Positions 50,253-60,552 of a stretch of DNA of 64,000 nucleotides are shown in pieces. Location: the NCBI GenBank assembly GCA_022799755.1, contig JAAWOU010000004.1, forward strand, positions 1-64,000, given 5' to 3'. Position 1 is the stretch's first letter. Every line of letters starts with the position of its first letter. The position numbers were made by a program, and so were the translations under genes. Source of the stretch: Lachnospiraceae bacterium (GTDB taxonomy: Bacteria; Bacillota; Clostridia; Lachnospirales; Lachnospiraceae). The notes beneath the pieces are model-generated. The model saw only the letters and a list, made by a program, of their open reading frames with translations, was not told where the DNA came from and made no database searches.

Positions 50253-52004
50253 TCAGGGCGCGCTGCCACGCTCCGGCAGGATTTTCCCGTCCTCCACCCG
50301 GTACACCGCGTCGCATTTCTCAATGGTCTGCAGCCTGTGGGCGATGATGACCAAAGTCTTCCTGCCCTGGAGCCTGTTGATGGAATCCATGATGGCGCTC
50401 TCGGTGTCGTTGTCCAGGGCGGAGGTGGCCTCGTCCAGAATCAGCACCTCCGGGTCATAGTACAGCGCCCGGGCAATGCCGATCCGCTGCCTCTGTCCGC
50501 CGGACAGCCGTATGCCCCGCTCCCCGATGCCGGTGTCCAGCCCCTCCGGAAGCGAGCGCACGAAATCCTCCAGCCGGGCCTCTCTGAGCACCTCCCAGAC
50601 CCTGTCCTCGTCTATCTTGTCCTCGTGGACACCGAAAGCCACATTCTTCCGGATGGTGTCGTCCAGCATGAAGATCATCTGGGGGATATAGCCGATGTTT
50701 TTCAGGAAAGCCCGGTAGCAGGTCTTCACATCCTTTCCGTCCGCGCGGATGCTTCCGCCTTTCACCTCCAAAAGCCCCAGCAGCACGTCCACAATAGTGC
50801 TCTTCCCCGCGCCGGATGCGCCCACGATTCCCACGGCGGACCCCACCTGTATGGTCAGATCCGCATGGTCAAAGATGAGCTTGTCCGTGTTGGGATACGC
50901 ATAGGTAATGTCTCTGAGCTCTATGCAGCGCTCCAGCGGCAGCTTCTCCTGGTCCCGGGCCGCAAAGGACATGTCCACTTTATTGTCGTCAATCTCGTCC
51001 TGGAGATTGTCGCTGACCCCCATGAAAAAGGGCTCGAAAAAGGCAATGGAATTGATCTGGTTGTTGATCCGGTTCACGGCGGGAAGCAGCACGAAAGCCG
51101 CTGCCGCAAGGGTGGAAAACACCTCCAGCATATTCTCCGTGGAGGCGCCCGTGACGGTGAGCACGATCATATATCCCATCATCACGGCCACGCACACGGT
51201 CTCGATCAGCAGCTTCGGCACATTGTTGTACAGGCTGTAGCGCTGGACCGCGTTCACATATCCCCTGCCGCATTTCTGATACTCGTCCACAAAGTACTGC
51301 TCCTTGCAGATGATCTTGATCTCCTTGATGCCCTGGACGGTCTGGGAGATCCATTTGAAGAGACTGCTGTAATAGTTCTGATTGTCCTCCCCGGCCTTGT
51401 GCATGATGGGTTTGAGCACCTTTTTGACGGCCGCCATCACCACCACCAGCGCAAAGGCCAGCAGCATGGTCATGACTCCGTTGGTCATCAGACAGTAGCT
51501 CACCACGAACAGAGACACCACGCCGTCGGACAAAAGCTGCAGCAGCGCCAGAATCAGCGCGTACATATTGTTTACGTCCGAGGTAATGCTTCTCTGCACC
51601 ACGGCCGTGTCGGCATTCAGATAAAATTCATAGCCCCTGCGCAGATAATTGCGCAGCATCCGCTCCGAGGTCCGGAACTGATTGGCATACACAAAGGCGA
51701 ACGTAAGCTTCTGCTGCACGAAGAGAAAAGTATTCTTCACGGCAAACACCGCCACCAGCAGCACCATCACCGTGACGGAAAAGCTCTTGAAATCCCGGCA
51801 GCCCAAAAACGCATAGAAAGCCTTCACATAGCCGTTCTTTTCCACGGCCCCGGGGTCGATGAGCACATTGACGGCCTGCACCAGCAGCCCTACCCCCGCG
51901 GTCTGCAGGAACGCCCCGATCACCATCAGGACCATCAGCCCTGCCATGGCCGCTTTCTGTTTTTTGTCCAACAGCACTTTCAGCTTCTTAATAATCCGCG
52001 CCAT
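50253..52004 (-). CDS. ABC transporter, MsbA/PglK-like lipid-linked saccharide exporter candidate
   Basis: Six-TM domain; GIVGASGAGKSTIVDVLLGLL; LSGGQRQRIGIARALYYDPEVLILDEATSALD. Confidence 0.92.
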   Translation of the reverse strand: MARIIKKLKVLLDKKQKAAMAGLMVLMVIGAFLQTAGVGLLVQAVNVLIDPGAVEKNGYVKAFYAFLGCRDFKSFSVTVMVLLVAVFAVKNTFLFVQQKLTFAFVYANQFRTSERMLRNYLRRGYEFYLNADTAVVQRSITSDVNNMYALILALLQLLSDGVVSLFVVSYCLMTNGVMTMLLAFALVVVMAAVKKVLKPIMHKAGEDNQNYYSSLFKWISQTVQGIKEIKIICKEQYFVDEYQKCGRGYVNAVQRYSLYNNVPKLLIETVCVAVMMGYMIVLTVTGASTENMLEVFSTLAAAAFVLLPAVNRINNQINSIAFFEPFFMGVSDNLQDEIDDNKVDMSFAARDQEKLPLERCIELRDITYAYPNTDKLIFDHADLTIQVGSAVGIVGASGAGKSTIVDVLLGLLEVKGGSIRADGKDVKTCYRAFLKNIGYIPQMIFMLDDTIRKNVAFGVHEDKIDEDRVWEVLREARLEDFVRSLPEGLDTGIGERGIRLSGGQRQRIGIARALYYDPEVLILDEATSALDNDTESAIMDSINRLQGRKTLVIIAHRLQTIEKCDAVYRVEDGKILPERGSAP

Positions 52005-52118
52005 CCGCCGTCCTCTCCTGTCCAAAACTCTTCCTTAATTGTACCATAATCTCCCCGTTAAGAAACAATTATCATAAACTCTTCAAAAAAACTTAAGAAA
52101 ATAAAAGATAAATCCCCG

Positions 52119-53303
52119 CTACCCTGCCATAAAATAAGTCTCCCCGGAAAGAAGCCTCGCAAAGAAATACACGCCGCCCAAGACCTGATAGACCAGCACG
52201 CATCCGCAGACCCAGAAGCCTGCCCGGTAGAAGAGCCCCTCCCCTCTCCGCTTCAGGAGGCGCAGCCATTTCTCAAAGCTTAGGACGAATATCAGGAAAA
52301 TGGCTATGCAGTACCCCCAGAGGAAGTTCCCGTCCCTGGAACGGCTCCCTGTCTCCACCAGGCACAGCGCCTCCAGGAAGCCCAGCCCGGTCATGCCCCA
52401 CACAAACCGATACCGCCCGTCCCGCAGAAGCTCTCCCACCGAAAAGAACAGCACCGCCAGCGGAAACGCCACGGAACAGACCACCGCCAGCTTCGTCCTG
52501 TTGGCATGGAGGGAGAAAGTGTACCAGGGGGCGAAGCTGATTCCGTTGCCGGTCTCCTCCCCAAACAGCACTATGTTCTGCCAGAGGACCACCCCGCAGG
52601 CGGGCAGCACCGTGCTCCCCAGGAGGAAGACCTGCCTGAATGGCACTTTCCGCCGCAGATCCGCCAGCAGCTTCAGCGCCAGAATCGGCGCAAATACCGT
52701 CAGAAAGCTGGGCTTGATGCCGGTGCACACAAACAGAGTCGCCGCCAGCGCCGTCCACTGCCCTGCCGTCATCCGCTCCCTGTACCCGGCCTCCACTTTT
52801 ATGTAGCAGATAAAAGCGGCAAGGGCCGCCAGCTTCATGCACTGATACGTGGAGTTATGCCAGAGATTGCCGGACTGATAGCTCACATAGCGAAACTGTC
52901 CCGCATAAGGCCAGAAAAAGGCCATGGCAAAATTCAGCGCAAACGCGCCGGCCAAAGTCACCGCGTCCGTCCCGTCCCTGTCCAGCAAAAGCGCAAGAAG
53001 CCTGTCCGTAGCAACGATGCACAGGACCCCCGCCGCCGCCAGAAAGACAGCGATCAGCGCCGTTCCCCCCGCTATCCGGTACAAAAGCTGATAGACATAC
53101 GCCGTAAAGCTGTAGTACCAGCCGTCATCCACAATCATGCTGATATGATAGGGCAGATCCGACTGGAAATACCGATTGTTGTAATCCAGCGGCTGAACGG
53201 ACTGCATATAGAACAAGTACAGACACAAGCCTCCGTAGATCCCCAACCCGGCCCGCAAAGCCCACACAATCCATTGTCTCTTTTTCCCGTTCTCCATCTT
53301 CAT
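52119..53303 (-). CDS. Multi-TM membrane protein (GT-C-like)
   Basis: About 9-10 hydrophobic spans; strong promoter upstream. Confidence 0.68.
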   Translation of the reverse strand: MKMENGKKRQWIVWALRAGLGIYGGLCLYLFYMQSVQPLDYNNRYFQSDLPYHISMIVDDGWYYSFTAYVYQLLYRIAGGTALIAVFLAAAGVLCIVATDRLLALLLDRDGTDAVTLAGAFALNFAMAFFWPYAGQFRYVSYQSGNLWHNSTYQCMKLAALAAFICYIKVEAGYRERMTAGQWTALAATLFVCTGIKPSFLTVFAPILALKLLADLRRKVPFRQVFLLGSTVLPACGVVLWQNIVLFGEETGNGISFAPWYTFSLHANRTKLAVVCSVAFPLAVLFFSVGELLRDGRYRFVWGMTGLGFLEALCLVETGSRSRDGNFLWGYCIAIFLIFVLSFEKWLRLLKRRGEGLFYRAGFWVCGCVLVYQVLGGVYFFARLLSGETYFMAG

Positions 53304-53345
53304 CCCAACTCCCGTTCCGTCCCCGGCAGAATTCTATTGTCATGT

Positions 53346-53375
53346 ATTCTATCAACCCTCTCTTTCCTTTGTCAA
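53346..53375 (-). promoter_or_regulatory. Predicted sigma-A promoter for 52119..53303
   Basis: Minus strand TTGACA - 18 bp - TAGAAT. Confidence 0.7.
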
Positions 53376-53396
53376 GCAAAATAGGTAATTCTTCCC

Positions 53397-53425
53397 TTGT
53401 CTTTCCGGCAGGGTTGATATAAAAT
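53397..53425 (+). promoter_or_regulatory. Predicted sigma-A promoter for 53467..55296
   Basis: TTGTCT - 17 bp - TAAAAT. Confidence 0.65.
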
Positions 53426-53466
53426 AAGGAAGTAGCTTTACTTCCATCAAACAAGAGGAGCATCCC

Positions 53467-55296
53467 ATGAGAGAAAATGCATCTTCCCGGCCGAAAGCTG
53501 CCTGCCTGAAGATATTCGTCAAAAGCTTTCTGACTGCATACGCCCTGTGCGCCGTATTCCACGCTCCTTTAGAGCTCTCACAATACGATACTTTCATCGA
53601 CTATGCGATTGCCTCCGTCTATGAACTGCTGGGGGATTACGACCTGAAGTTTGTCCTTTTTCTGATCCTGGCCGCCCTCTGCTACGGCTATGGGGACAGA
53701 TTCGCTTCCCGGGAGCGTGCTCCCCGGATTCTGGCAGGCTTTTTTTCTCTGTGCCTCCTTTTGGGCCAGAGCTGTCTCCAGACCGGAAATACGTCCTTTC
53801 TGCGGGGCAGCTGGGTCAACGCTGTGAAGTCCGCCCTGTCCTTTGCCGGCTTCGCCTGCCTGTTCCACGCCTTGATCCTGCTGGCCTGTCACGCCCTTGC
53901 GTCCCACCGGTTCCAGAGTGACGACACGCATTTCTTCACGGAACACGCTTTCCGGAAATCTTTCCTTATCCTGCTGGGCGTCTATCTGCCTTTCCTGCTG
54001 CTGGCCTTTCCCGGCAATCTCTGCTGGGACGCTATCGGTCAGATCGAACAGGTGCTCGGCGGCACGGACTACAGCACCCATCATCCCCTGTTCCATACCC
54101 TGATCATGGGCGGCTTCGTAAAAGCGGGGCAGACGCTCCTCCATTCCCCGGAGCTGGGCCTGTTCGGGTACATGCTCTTTCAGGATGCCCTACTGGCGGC
54201 AGCCCTGGCGGCCACCCTGGCGGTCCTGGCCAGGCGCAGGGCTGCTTTCGGTCTGCTGTCGTGCATATTGCTGCTCTATTGCCTCACCCCCGTGTACTCC
54301 AACCTGGCTTCCACGGCCCTAAAGGACGTTCCGTATTCCGCCTTTGTAGTAGTATATGTGGTCTGGCTGGCCCTGCTTCTGGAAAAGCCGGACCGTCTGA
54401 AAAGCAGACGCTTCGGGGTGTCGTTCTTTCTGATCCAGCTGGGCGTCATCCTGTTTCGCAACAACGGCCTGTACGTGATACTGCTCACGGGAATCGCAGC
54501 CTTTGCTTTCCTGTATCGGAAATACAGTCCCCGGGAGAGAGTCCTGCATCTGTCGGTCTCTTTCGGCGGCAGCATCCTCACCGCAAAGCTGATTTTGGCC
54601 CTCTTGGCCTCGGCCTGCCATGCGGCCCCCGGCAGCATTGGCGAGATGATGTCCCTGCCTTTCCAGCAGACCGCCCGGTATCTGCAGTTCTATCAGCATG
54701 AGATCGACGACAGCGAGCGGACCGCCATCCAGGCCGTGCTGGGGGATGTGAGCACGGTGGCCGCCGGCTATGACCCTGCCACCGCCGACCCGGTAAAGGC
54801 CCGGTTCAACAAAGCCGCCTCCCCGGGGCAGCTGGCAGCCTATGTGAAAGCCTGGTTCAAAGGCTTCCTAAAACACCCCGGCGTGTATTTCGAGGCCTTT
54901 TTCCTCCATGTATACGGGTGGTTCACCCCTGCCGTGAGCAATTCCATCCGCTATGAGACGGAGGGCTATGACCTGATCCGAAGCGGGGGACTGTTCCCCA
55001 ACGCGGAGAAGCTGCTGATCTTCTATTACCGTTTCGCGGGCCGGACGCTTTTGGGATTCCTGGAAAATGTGGGCGCCGCCGTATGGGCTCTGTTCTTCCT
55101 GGCCTTTTATCAGAAAAAGCAAAAACAAGCCGCAGGCCGCTGCGCCAGTGTTCCTCTGTGGGTGAGCCTCTTGATCTGCATGGCCTCCCCCTGCTTCTTC
55201 GGCCATCCCAGATACGCACTGCCCATCCTGTCCGCACTGCCGTTTCTCTACGGTTTTACATTGACGTCCGCGCCGTGCCATCCGGCGCAGAAATGA
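53467..55296 (+). CDS. Multi-TM membrane protein (DUF6020-like)
   Basis: FPGNLCWDAIGQIEQVLGGTDYSTHHPLFHTLIMGGFVKAG in a multi-TM context. Confidence 0.8.
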   Translation: MRENASSRPKAACLKIFVKSFLTAYALCAVFHAPLELSQYDTFIDYAIASVYELLGDYDLKFVLFLILAALCYGYGDRFASRERAPRILAGFFSLCLLLGQSCLQTGNTSFLRGSWVNAVKSALSFAGFACLFHALILLACHALASHRFQSDDTHFFTEHAFRKSFLILLGVYLPFLLLAFPGNLCWDAIGQIEQVLGGTDYSTHHPLFHTLIMGGFVKAGQTLLHSPELGLFGYMLFQDALLAAALAATLAVLARRRAAFGLLSCILLLYCLTPVYSNLASTALKDVPYSAFVVVYVVWLALLLEKPDRLKSRRFGVSFFLIQLGVILFRNNGLYVILLTGIAAFAFLYRKYSPRERVLHLSVSFGGSILTAKLILALLASACHAAPGSIGEMMSLPFQQTARYLQFYQHEIDDSERTAIQAVLGDVSTVAAGYDPATADPVKARFNKAASPGQLAAYVKAWFKGFLKHPGVYFEAFFLHVYGWFTPAVSNSIRYETEGYDLIRSGGLFPNAEKLLIFYYRFAGRTLLGFLENVGAAVWALFFLAFYQKKQKQAAGRCASVPLWVSLLICMASPCFFGHPRYALPILSALPFLYGFTLTSAPCHPAQK

Positions 55297-55303
55297 GGGA
55301 ACT

Positions 55304-56353
55304 ATGCCAAAGCAATTTACCAAGTATCATTCCAATATGGCAAAGGGACTGGCCATCCTGTTTCTGTTGTTTTATCATCTGTTCGAGAGCGCGGAGCTCC
55401 TTGTGTCCCTGGAGGTGAATCACGCCCCCTTTTCCCAGGAAAGCTTCCTGCGCTTTTCCGGCTTCGGGAATATCTGCGTGTCCGTGTTCGTATTCCTGAC
55501 CGCTTTCGGCATTGCCTCCGGACTGTTTGGCGAGTCCCTGCCGGAAGCACTCTTTTGGAAAACCGCCTACAGCCAGGCGGCAAAACGCTTCTTTCGCCTG
55601 ATGCTTCATTTCGCCATTCTGTATCTGAGCGTAAATCTACTGTGGGGTACCAGATTTGACTACAAATCTCTCTACGGCCCGGGGATTCAGGGCATACTGC
55701 TCATGGTCACCGACGGCCTGGGATTGTCCATGTTCTTCGGCACCCCCACCCTAAACGCCACCTGGTGGTATATGGAAATCGCGTATCTTCTGATCTTCCT
55801 GATTCCGGTCCTTGTACAGCTGACCCGGAAACTGGGCTGTCTGGTGCTGCTGCCCGGCTTTTTCCTGCCCTATGCCCTGACGATCCACCCGGACTTAGAG
55901 CGCTATCTGTTCGTGGCGTTCTTCGGCGTCTGCGCCGCCCGTGAGGGATGGCCCCAGAAGCTGTTAAACCTGAAGTTCCATCCGGCCCTGCAGTGGCTGG
56001 CCGGCATAGGCGGATTGGCGCTGTGCGTTCTGGTCCGGCAGAATTTCATGGTACACGAATACTACCTCCATCTGCTGGACGCCCCCATCGCCCTGTTTAT
56101 GCTCTATCTGGGAGCGGGACTTTTGGGCTCGGTTCCCGTCCTGGGGAAAGCGCTCGCCTTTGTGGGGAGGCATTCCATGAATATCTACATGGTGCACACT
56201 TTCTTCTACATGATCCTGTGGCGGCAGTATATCTATCATTTCAGATACGCGGGGATCACTTTCCTGCTGCTGTTGGCCGTTTCCCTGTTGTATTCGGTGA
56301 TTTTGGAGGCTCTCAAGAAAGTTACGGGACTGCAGAGGCGCCTCTCCCGCTGA
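55304..56353 (+). CDS. Acyltransferase family 3 (OafA-like)
   Basis: SNMAKGLAILFLLFYHLFES; multi-TM; VGRHSMNIYMVHTFFYMI. Confidence 0.87.
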   Translation: MPKQFTKYHSNMAKGLAILFLLFYHLFESAELLVSLEVNHAPFSQESFLRFSGFGNICVSVFVFLTAFGIASGLFGESLPEALFWKTAYSQAAKRFFRLMLHFAILYLSVNLLWGTRFDYKSLYGPGIQGILLMVTDGLGLSMFFGTPTLNATWWYMEIAYLLIFLIPVLVQLTRKLGCLVLLPGFFLPYALTIHPDLERYLFVAFFGVCAAREGWPQKLLNLKFHPALQWLAGIGGLALCVLVRQNFMVHEYYLHLLDAPIALFMLYLGAGLLGSVPVLGKALAFVGRHSMNIYMVHTFFYMILWRQYIYHFRYAGITFLLLLAVSLLYSVILEALKKVTGLQRRLSR

Positions 56354-56412
56354 GCCGGGAATTGTGTGTGAGTTCTGTGCGAAATTTTCATTTTCGATAG
56401 AAAGGAATTGCC

Positions 56413-57831
56413 ATGAAGAAAACTCCTGCGAAGCCCCTCCCTTTCAGGCTCCTGGTTCTGCTGCTGGCCGGCGCTGCGCTGACGCTCCTTTTCCTGGCGC
56501 TTAGAAAGCCTGCGGCACAGAGGGAGGACTACAGACAGATTGCCTCCCGGACATATGACACTGCTTTCCTCTCCATGTACCCCACCCAGTACTACTCCGA
56601 CGAGGATTTCCGGCATTATCTGGGCCTGGAGGTCTTTCGGGCGTCCTATTGCATGCCCGGGATTTCCGTCATGGAGGAATACCTGGAGAAGATAGCCGCA
56701 TCCGGCAATGCGGTCACTACCGTATATCTCGGCATACGGCCGGACAAGACAGAGCTGTCGGACTTCCGTGCCCTCACGGCCAAATATCCCTCCGTGGCCT
56801 TTGAGATCATCCTTTCCTATCCCTCCCTGGACTACTGGACCGGTCTGTCGGAGAAAGCTTACGCACAGGCGCTCGCCGGCTATGCCGCTTTCCTGTCCGA
56901 AGCCTTGGACATCCCCAATGTGCACCTATTCTTTCTCGGCCATCGGGAATGGCTTGTGGCCAATCCGGGCTGCTACGAAGACAAATGGACGGTAAAAAGC
57001 CCCATTGCCAAGACCATTCTCCTGGAAAGCACCATACTGGGCGAGCATTTTGTCACCGCGGAAAATGCGGCGCTTTTCTATGCCGGTCTGGAATCCCTGA
57101 CCCGGAAAGCCCGCACCGCACCGGAATCCTTTCCGGATCTGTCCGATTATGCATTTGTCTTCTTCGGTGACAGCGTCATAGGCAATTACACGGACAGCGC
57201 CTCCATACCGGGCGTGGTCTCCGGTCTGTCAGGCGCTGCGGTATACAACTGCGGCTATGGCGGCAACAGCGCCGCCCAAAGCTCCAAGTTCCCGGTCTTC
57301 CTGCCGGGCATTGCGGATGCCTTTGTGAGAGGGGATCTGTCCCTGCTGCCCCAGGGGGAGGTGGTCCGCCAGGGCGTCTCCTCCTATCTGCGGGACTATC
57401 CCCCCGGAGCTTTCCCGGAGAACCTGGTCTTCGTCATTAATTACGGTCTCAATGATTATTTTGACGGCCATAGGGTGGATTCCGAAAGCGACCCTATGGA
57501 TACCGCCACCTACAGCGGCGCCATCCGCACCGCAGTGGCCACTCTGCGCACGGCTTATCCGGACGCCCGGGTCATCCTGTGCACTCCCTCCTACTGCCGC
57601 TACTATGAGAACGGCACACTGCCCCACGGAGAGGGCGGCTACATTCTCACAGACTACGTGGACGCCATCTTGTCCCTGTCTGAGGAGCTCCACACGGACG
57701 TCCTGGACACTTATCACGATCTGGGGGCGGACAGCGGCAACTGGGACCAATATCTGTCTCCGGACCAAGTGCATCCCAATGCCTCCTACCGGTATCTGAT
57801 AGGAAAGTCCCTGATCCGTCTCCTCCCTTAG
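56413..57831 (+). CDS. Membrane-anchored SGNH/GDSL-like hydrolase
   Basis: N-terminal TM; VFFGDSVIGNYTD; FVINYGLNDYFDGH; LSPDQVHPNASYRYLIG. Confidence 0.88.
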   Translation: MKKTPAKPLPFRLLVLLLAGAALTLLFLALRKPAAQREDYRQIASRTYDTAFLSMYPTQYYSDEDFRHYLGLEVFRASYCMPGISVMEEYLEKIAASGNAVTTVYLGIRPDKTELSDFRALTAKYPSVAFEIILSYPSLDYWTGLSEKAYAQALAGYAAFLSEALDIPNVHLFFLGHREWLVANPGCYEDKWTVKSPIAKTILLESTILGEHFVTAENAALFYAGLESLTRKARTAPESFPDLSDYAFVFFGDSVIGNYTDSASIPGVVSGLSGAAVYNCGYGGNSAAQSSKFPVFLPGIADAFVRGDLSLLPQGEVVRQGVSSYLRDYPPGAFPENLVFVINYGLNDYFDGHRVDSESDPMDTATYSGAIRTAVATLRTAYPDARVILCTPSYCRYYENGTLPHGEGGYILTDYVDAILSLSEELHTDVLDTYHDLGADSGNWDQYLSPDQVHPNASYRYLIGKSLIRLLP

Positions 57832-57847
57832 GACAGGCGGACTTAAG

Positions 57848-58816
57848 TTATTGTTCCCGTATTCGCCCCTCACAGGCGCCTGCGGGCTCCTCCATGTTGA
57901 TCTTCTCCCGGATCACATACTGCGGGGAATTGTTCAGGCTGATATAGATCCGCCCGATATACTCTCCGATCAGCCCCAGCATCAGCATGATCATACCGCC
58001 GAAGAACACCAGCGCGGACATCAGGGAGCTGAAGCCCATGGGGACGTCTGGATTGAGCAGCCGCTTGATGACGGTGTAGAATCCGTACAGAAAGCCTGCT
58101 CCGGCGCTGAGGCCCCCTAAGGCCGTGGCGATCCGCAGCGGTTTTACCGAAAAGGCCGTGAAGCCGTTGAACCACAGGGTGAACAGTTTCTTGAACGTGT
58201 AGCCGGAGGTCCCCTCCTCCCGCTCTCTGTGGTCCACGGAGACATTTACAATGTTCCTGGTGGCCCGCAGCACCAGCCCGATGATATAGGGATAGGAATT
58301 CTCGTAGCGGATCATATCCTCCACCACAAAGCGCTTCACCGCAAAATAGCTGGAGATATAGAGCTCCGCCGGCTTGCCCAGCATGGAGCGGGTCATTCTC
58401 TCGTTGACCTTGCTGCCCAGGTTGCGGAATGCGGAGTGCTGCTTGTGGTCATATTTGGCGTACACGGCGTCATATCCCTCTTCCAGCTTGTCTATGAGTC
58501 TGTCCACCTCATCGGCCGGCGTCTGTCCGTCGTCGTCTAGGCATACCACATAGTCCCCGTCCGAATGCCTCAGCCCCGCCATCAGGGCGGAATGCTGTCC
58601 GAAATTCTTCGCAAAGTCAATGCCTCTGATATTGTCGCTGGTCCCGCAGAGCCTGCGGATGGTCCCCAGCGTATCGTCCGGAGAGCAGTCGTTCACCAGA
58701 ATGATTTCATACCGGTACTGCTCCATTGTCTGCATTTTTTCCTGAATTTCCGCTGTCACATGGGGGAGCGTATGCTCCGAGCGATAGCAGGGAATCACAA
58801 AGCTGATTTTTTTCAT
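57848..58816 (-). CDS. GT2, DPM1/ArnC-like polyprenyl-phosphate glycosyltransferase with C-terminal TMs
   Basis: ISFVIPCYRSEHTLPHVTAEI...LVNDCSPDDTL...VVCLDDDGQTPADEV; two C-terminal TMs. Confidence 0.93.
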   Translation of the reverse strand: MKKISFVIPCYRSEHTLPHVTAEIQEKMQTMEQYRYEIILVNDCSPDDTLGTIRRLCGTSDNIRGIDFAKNFGQHSALMAGLRHSDGDYVVCLDDDGQTPADEVDRLIDKLEEGYDAVYAKYDHKQHSAFRNLGSKVNERMTRSMLGKPAELYISSYFAVKRFVVEDMIRYENSYPYIIGLVLRATRNIVNVSVDHREREEGTSGYTFKKLFTLWFNGFTAFSVKPLRIATALGGLSAGAGFLYGFYTVIKRLLNPDVPMGFSSLMSALVFFGGMIMLMLGLIGEYIGRIYISLNNSPQYVIREKINMEEPAGACEGRIREQ

Positions 58817-58876
58817 TGGTCCGGCCCACTCCTTATTCTGTCCCGTCTCTGCCGCGCACCCTGATCCGGTTGGTCC

Positions 58877-60484
58877 TCAGTATCTGCGGTAAAGCACGGC
58901 ATATTCATTTCCCGCGATCTTTTCATATTTCATCCCGATGCATTTCTCCTCCACAGGGCCCCCGGGCACCACACAGAGATACTTGCTCTGCAGCAGGTCA
59001 AAATGTTCCGTCACATATTCCGCCGTACAGCAGCTGACGCCGAATCCTGCCGGCAGCGAATACAGATACTGCCATCCCGTATAGACCATGCCCTCCGGCA
59101 GCTCGTCCGCCAGCACCCATATGACAGTATTGTCATAGTTGGGTCCGTCCCCCGCCACGGTCAGTTCTCTCTCCACGGCCTCGGAAAAGCGCTCTAACCG
59201 CCCGGCCACATCCTCTTTCACAAAGTCCGGCTCATAGGCCTCGAAGCCTGCCTCTTTGCCGAAAAAGAATGCCGCGAACACCGCCCCCGTCAGGACGGCT
59301 TTCTTGAAATACCGGGTTCTCATGCCGGCGATCACCAGAGTCCCCACCGCCAAAAAGCCCAGCAGATGCTTGCACCCGTCGAAAAAATTGCACATCAGAA
59401 GCAGTGCCCCAAGCATCGCCCCAAAGGACAGGCTCAGATGCGCCTCCAGCACCAGCCGGCCCCCCAGCGCCTCTTTCTCCTCCCCCTCTGCCCTGCGCCA
59501 GGCCGCATAGTCTATGACGCTCTGGCACAAAAGCACCAGGAACACGACAATATAGCAGCAGAAAATGGAGCCCGCGGCAAGTCCGCTTTCCGCCCCCTGC
59601 CGCATATACCGCAGAAATTCCAGCCCGGAATAGTACAGGGTGCCGAAGAAATTCCGGATCCCCCCTGCCAGCCCTCTCTCAAAAAAGGCCGTCAGCCACT
59701 TCATGTCAAAAAGGGGTCTGAAATACGCCGCCGCCAGAAAGTGACTGATCCAGGCGTAAGCCCCGAACACTGTGGCGAAGACAGCCGTGGTCCCCGCAGC
59801 GGCTCTCCACCTGGCCGCCCTGTTCTCCTGCCCGGAAATCCAAAGGTACGCCGGCAGCAGCAAGAAGAGGAACAGATAGGGCCGCATCATGGTCAGCAGC
59901 CCTGCCAGCGCGAACATGACGCCCAACAGCGGTCCGCTCTTTTTCCGCAAGTAACCCGCCGCGGCCCCGTAGAAGACGATAAGCAGACTGAAGCAGGCAG
60001 TCTCCGGCATGCCGCAGAGCATGTACCAGGAAAAGGGCATGAACAGGAAGAACAGGAAAGCCGTGACACCAACCTGCTTCCAGCCCGGCTTTGCCAGCAG
60101 CCCGAACAGAAGCATGGCCGTAGTCAGCAGAAAAATATTGCACAGAATCGGCGACATCAGATTCCAGCCAAACAATAGCCCCCACAGCACCCACGGCAGC
60201 ATCAGAAGCGGGCTCCAGGCCGCAAAGGAAAGCTTCAGGGCATGGCTTTCGTTGAATCCGAAATATCCCTGGGGATAGCCGTAGCGCAGTATCGCCTCCA
60301 CCTGCTTATAATAGATCAGCTCGTCGTTGCGCCCCGAGGAGGGCAGATAGATTTCGCCGATGCTTGCGCCCTTGGCGGCGCAGTAGACCAGGCAGGCAAT
60401 GAGGGGCAGACAGGCCAGAATGACCGCTCTCAGGCATGTCCCTTTCTCATGTTCCCACCATGTCTTCAATCGCTTCTCTTTCAT
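58877..60484 (-). CDS. Large multi-TM membrane protein (GT-C-like)
   Basis: About 10 TMs; GRNDELIYYKQVEAILRYGYPQGYFGFNESH near first extracytoplasmic loop. Confidence 0.7.
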   Translation of the reverse strand: MKEKRLKTWWEHEKGTCLRAVILACLPLIACLVYCAAKGASIGEIYLPSSGRNDELIYYKQVEAILRYGYPQGYFGFNESHALKLSFAAWSPLLMLPWVLWGLLFGWNLMSPILCNIFLLTTAMLLFGLLAKPGWKQVGVTAFLFFLFMPFSWYMLCGMPETACFSLLIVFYGAAAGYLRKKSGPLLGVMFALAGLLTMMRPYLFLFLLLPAYLWISGQENRAARWRAAAGTTAVFATVFGAYAWISHFLAAAYFRPLFDMKWLTAFFERGLAGGIRNFFGTLYYSGLEFLRYMRQGAESGLAAGSIFCCYIVVFLVLLCQSVIDYAAWRRAEGEEKEALGGRLVLEAHLSLSFGAMLGALLLMCNFFDGCKHLLGFLAVGTLVIAGMRTRYFKKAVLTGAVFAAFFFGKEAGFEAYEPDFVKEDVAGRLERFSEAVERELTVAGDGPNYDNTVIWVLADELPEGMVYTGWQYLYSLPAGFGVSCCTAEYVTEHFDLLQSKYLCVVPGGPVEEKCIGMKYEKIAGNEYAVLYRRY

Positions 60485-60552
60485 CCTGTCTTACATGACC
60501 TCCCGTCTCCTCCCGCACCTCACCCCCGGGTACGCCGAAATGTAAAGTCCCC

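Noticed and set aside
50187-52049. 620-aa plus-strand ORF
   Set aside because: Fully antisense to the clear MsbA-like ABC gene; His/Gln-rich product without a recognisable domain; typical shadow ORF of GC-rich coding DNA.
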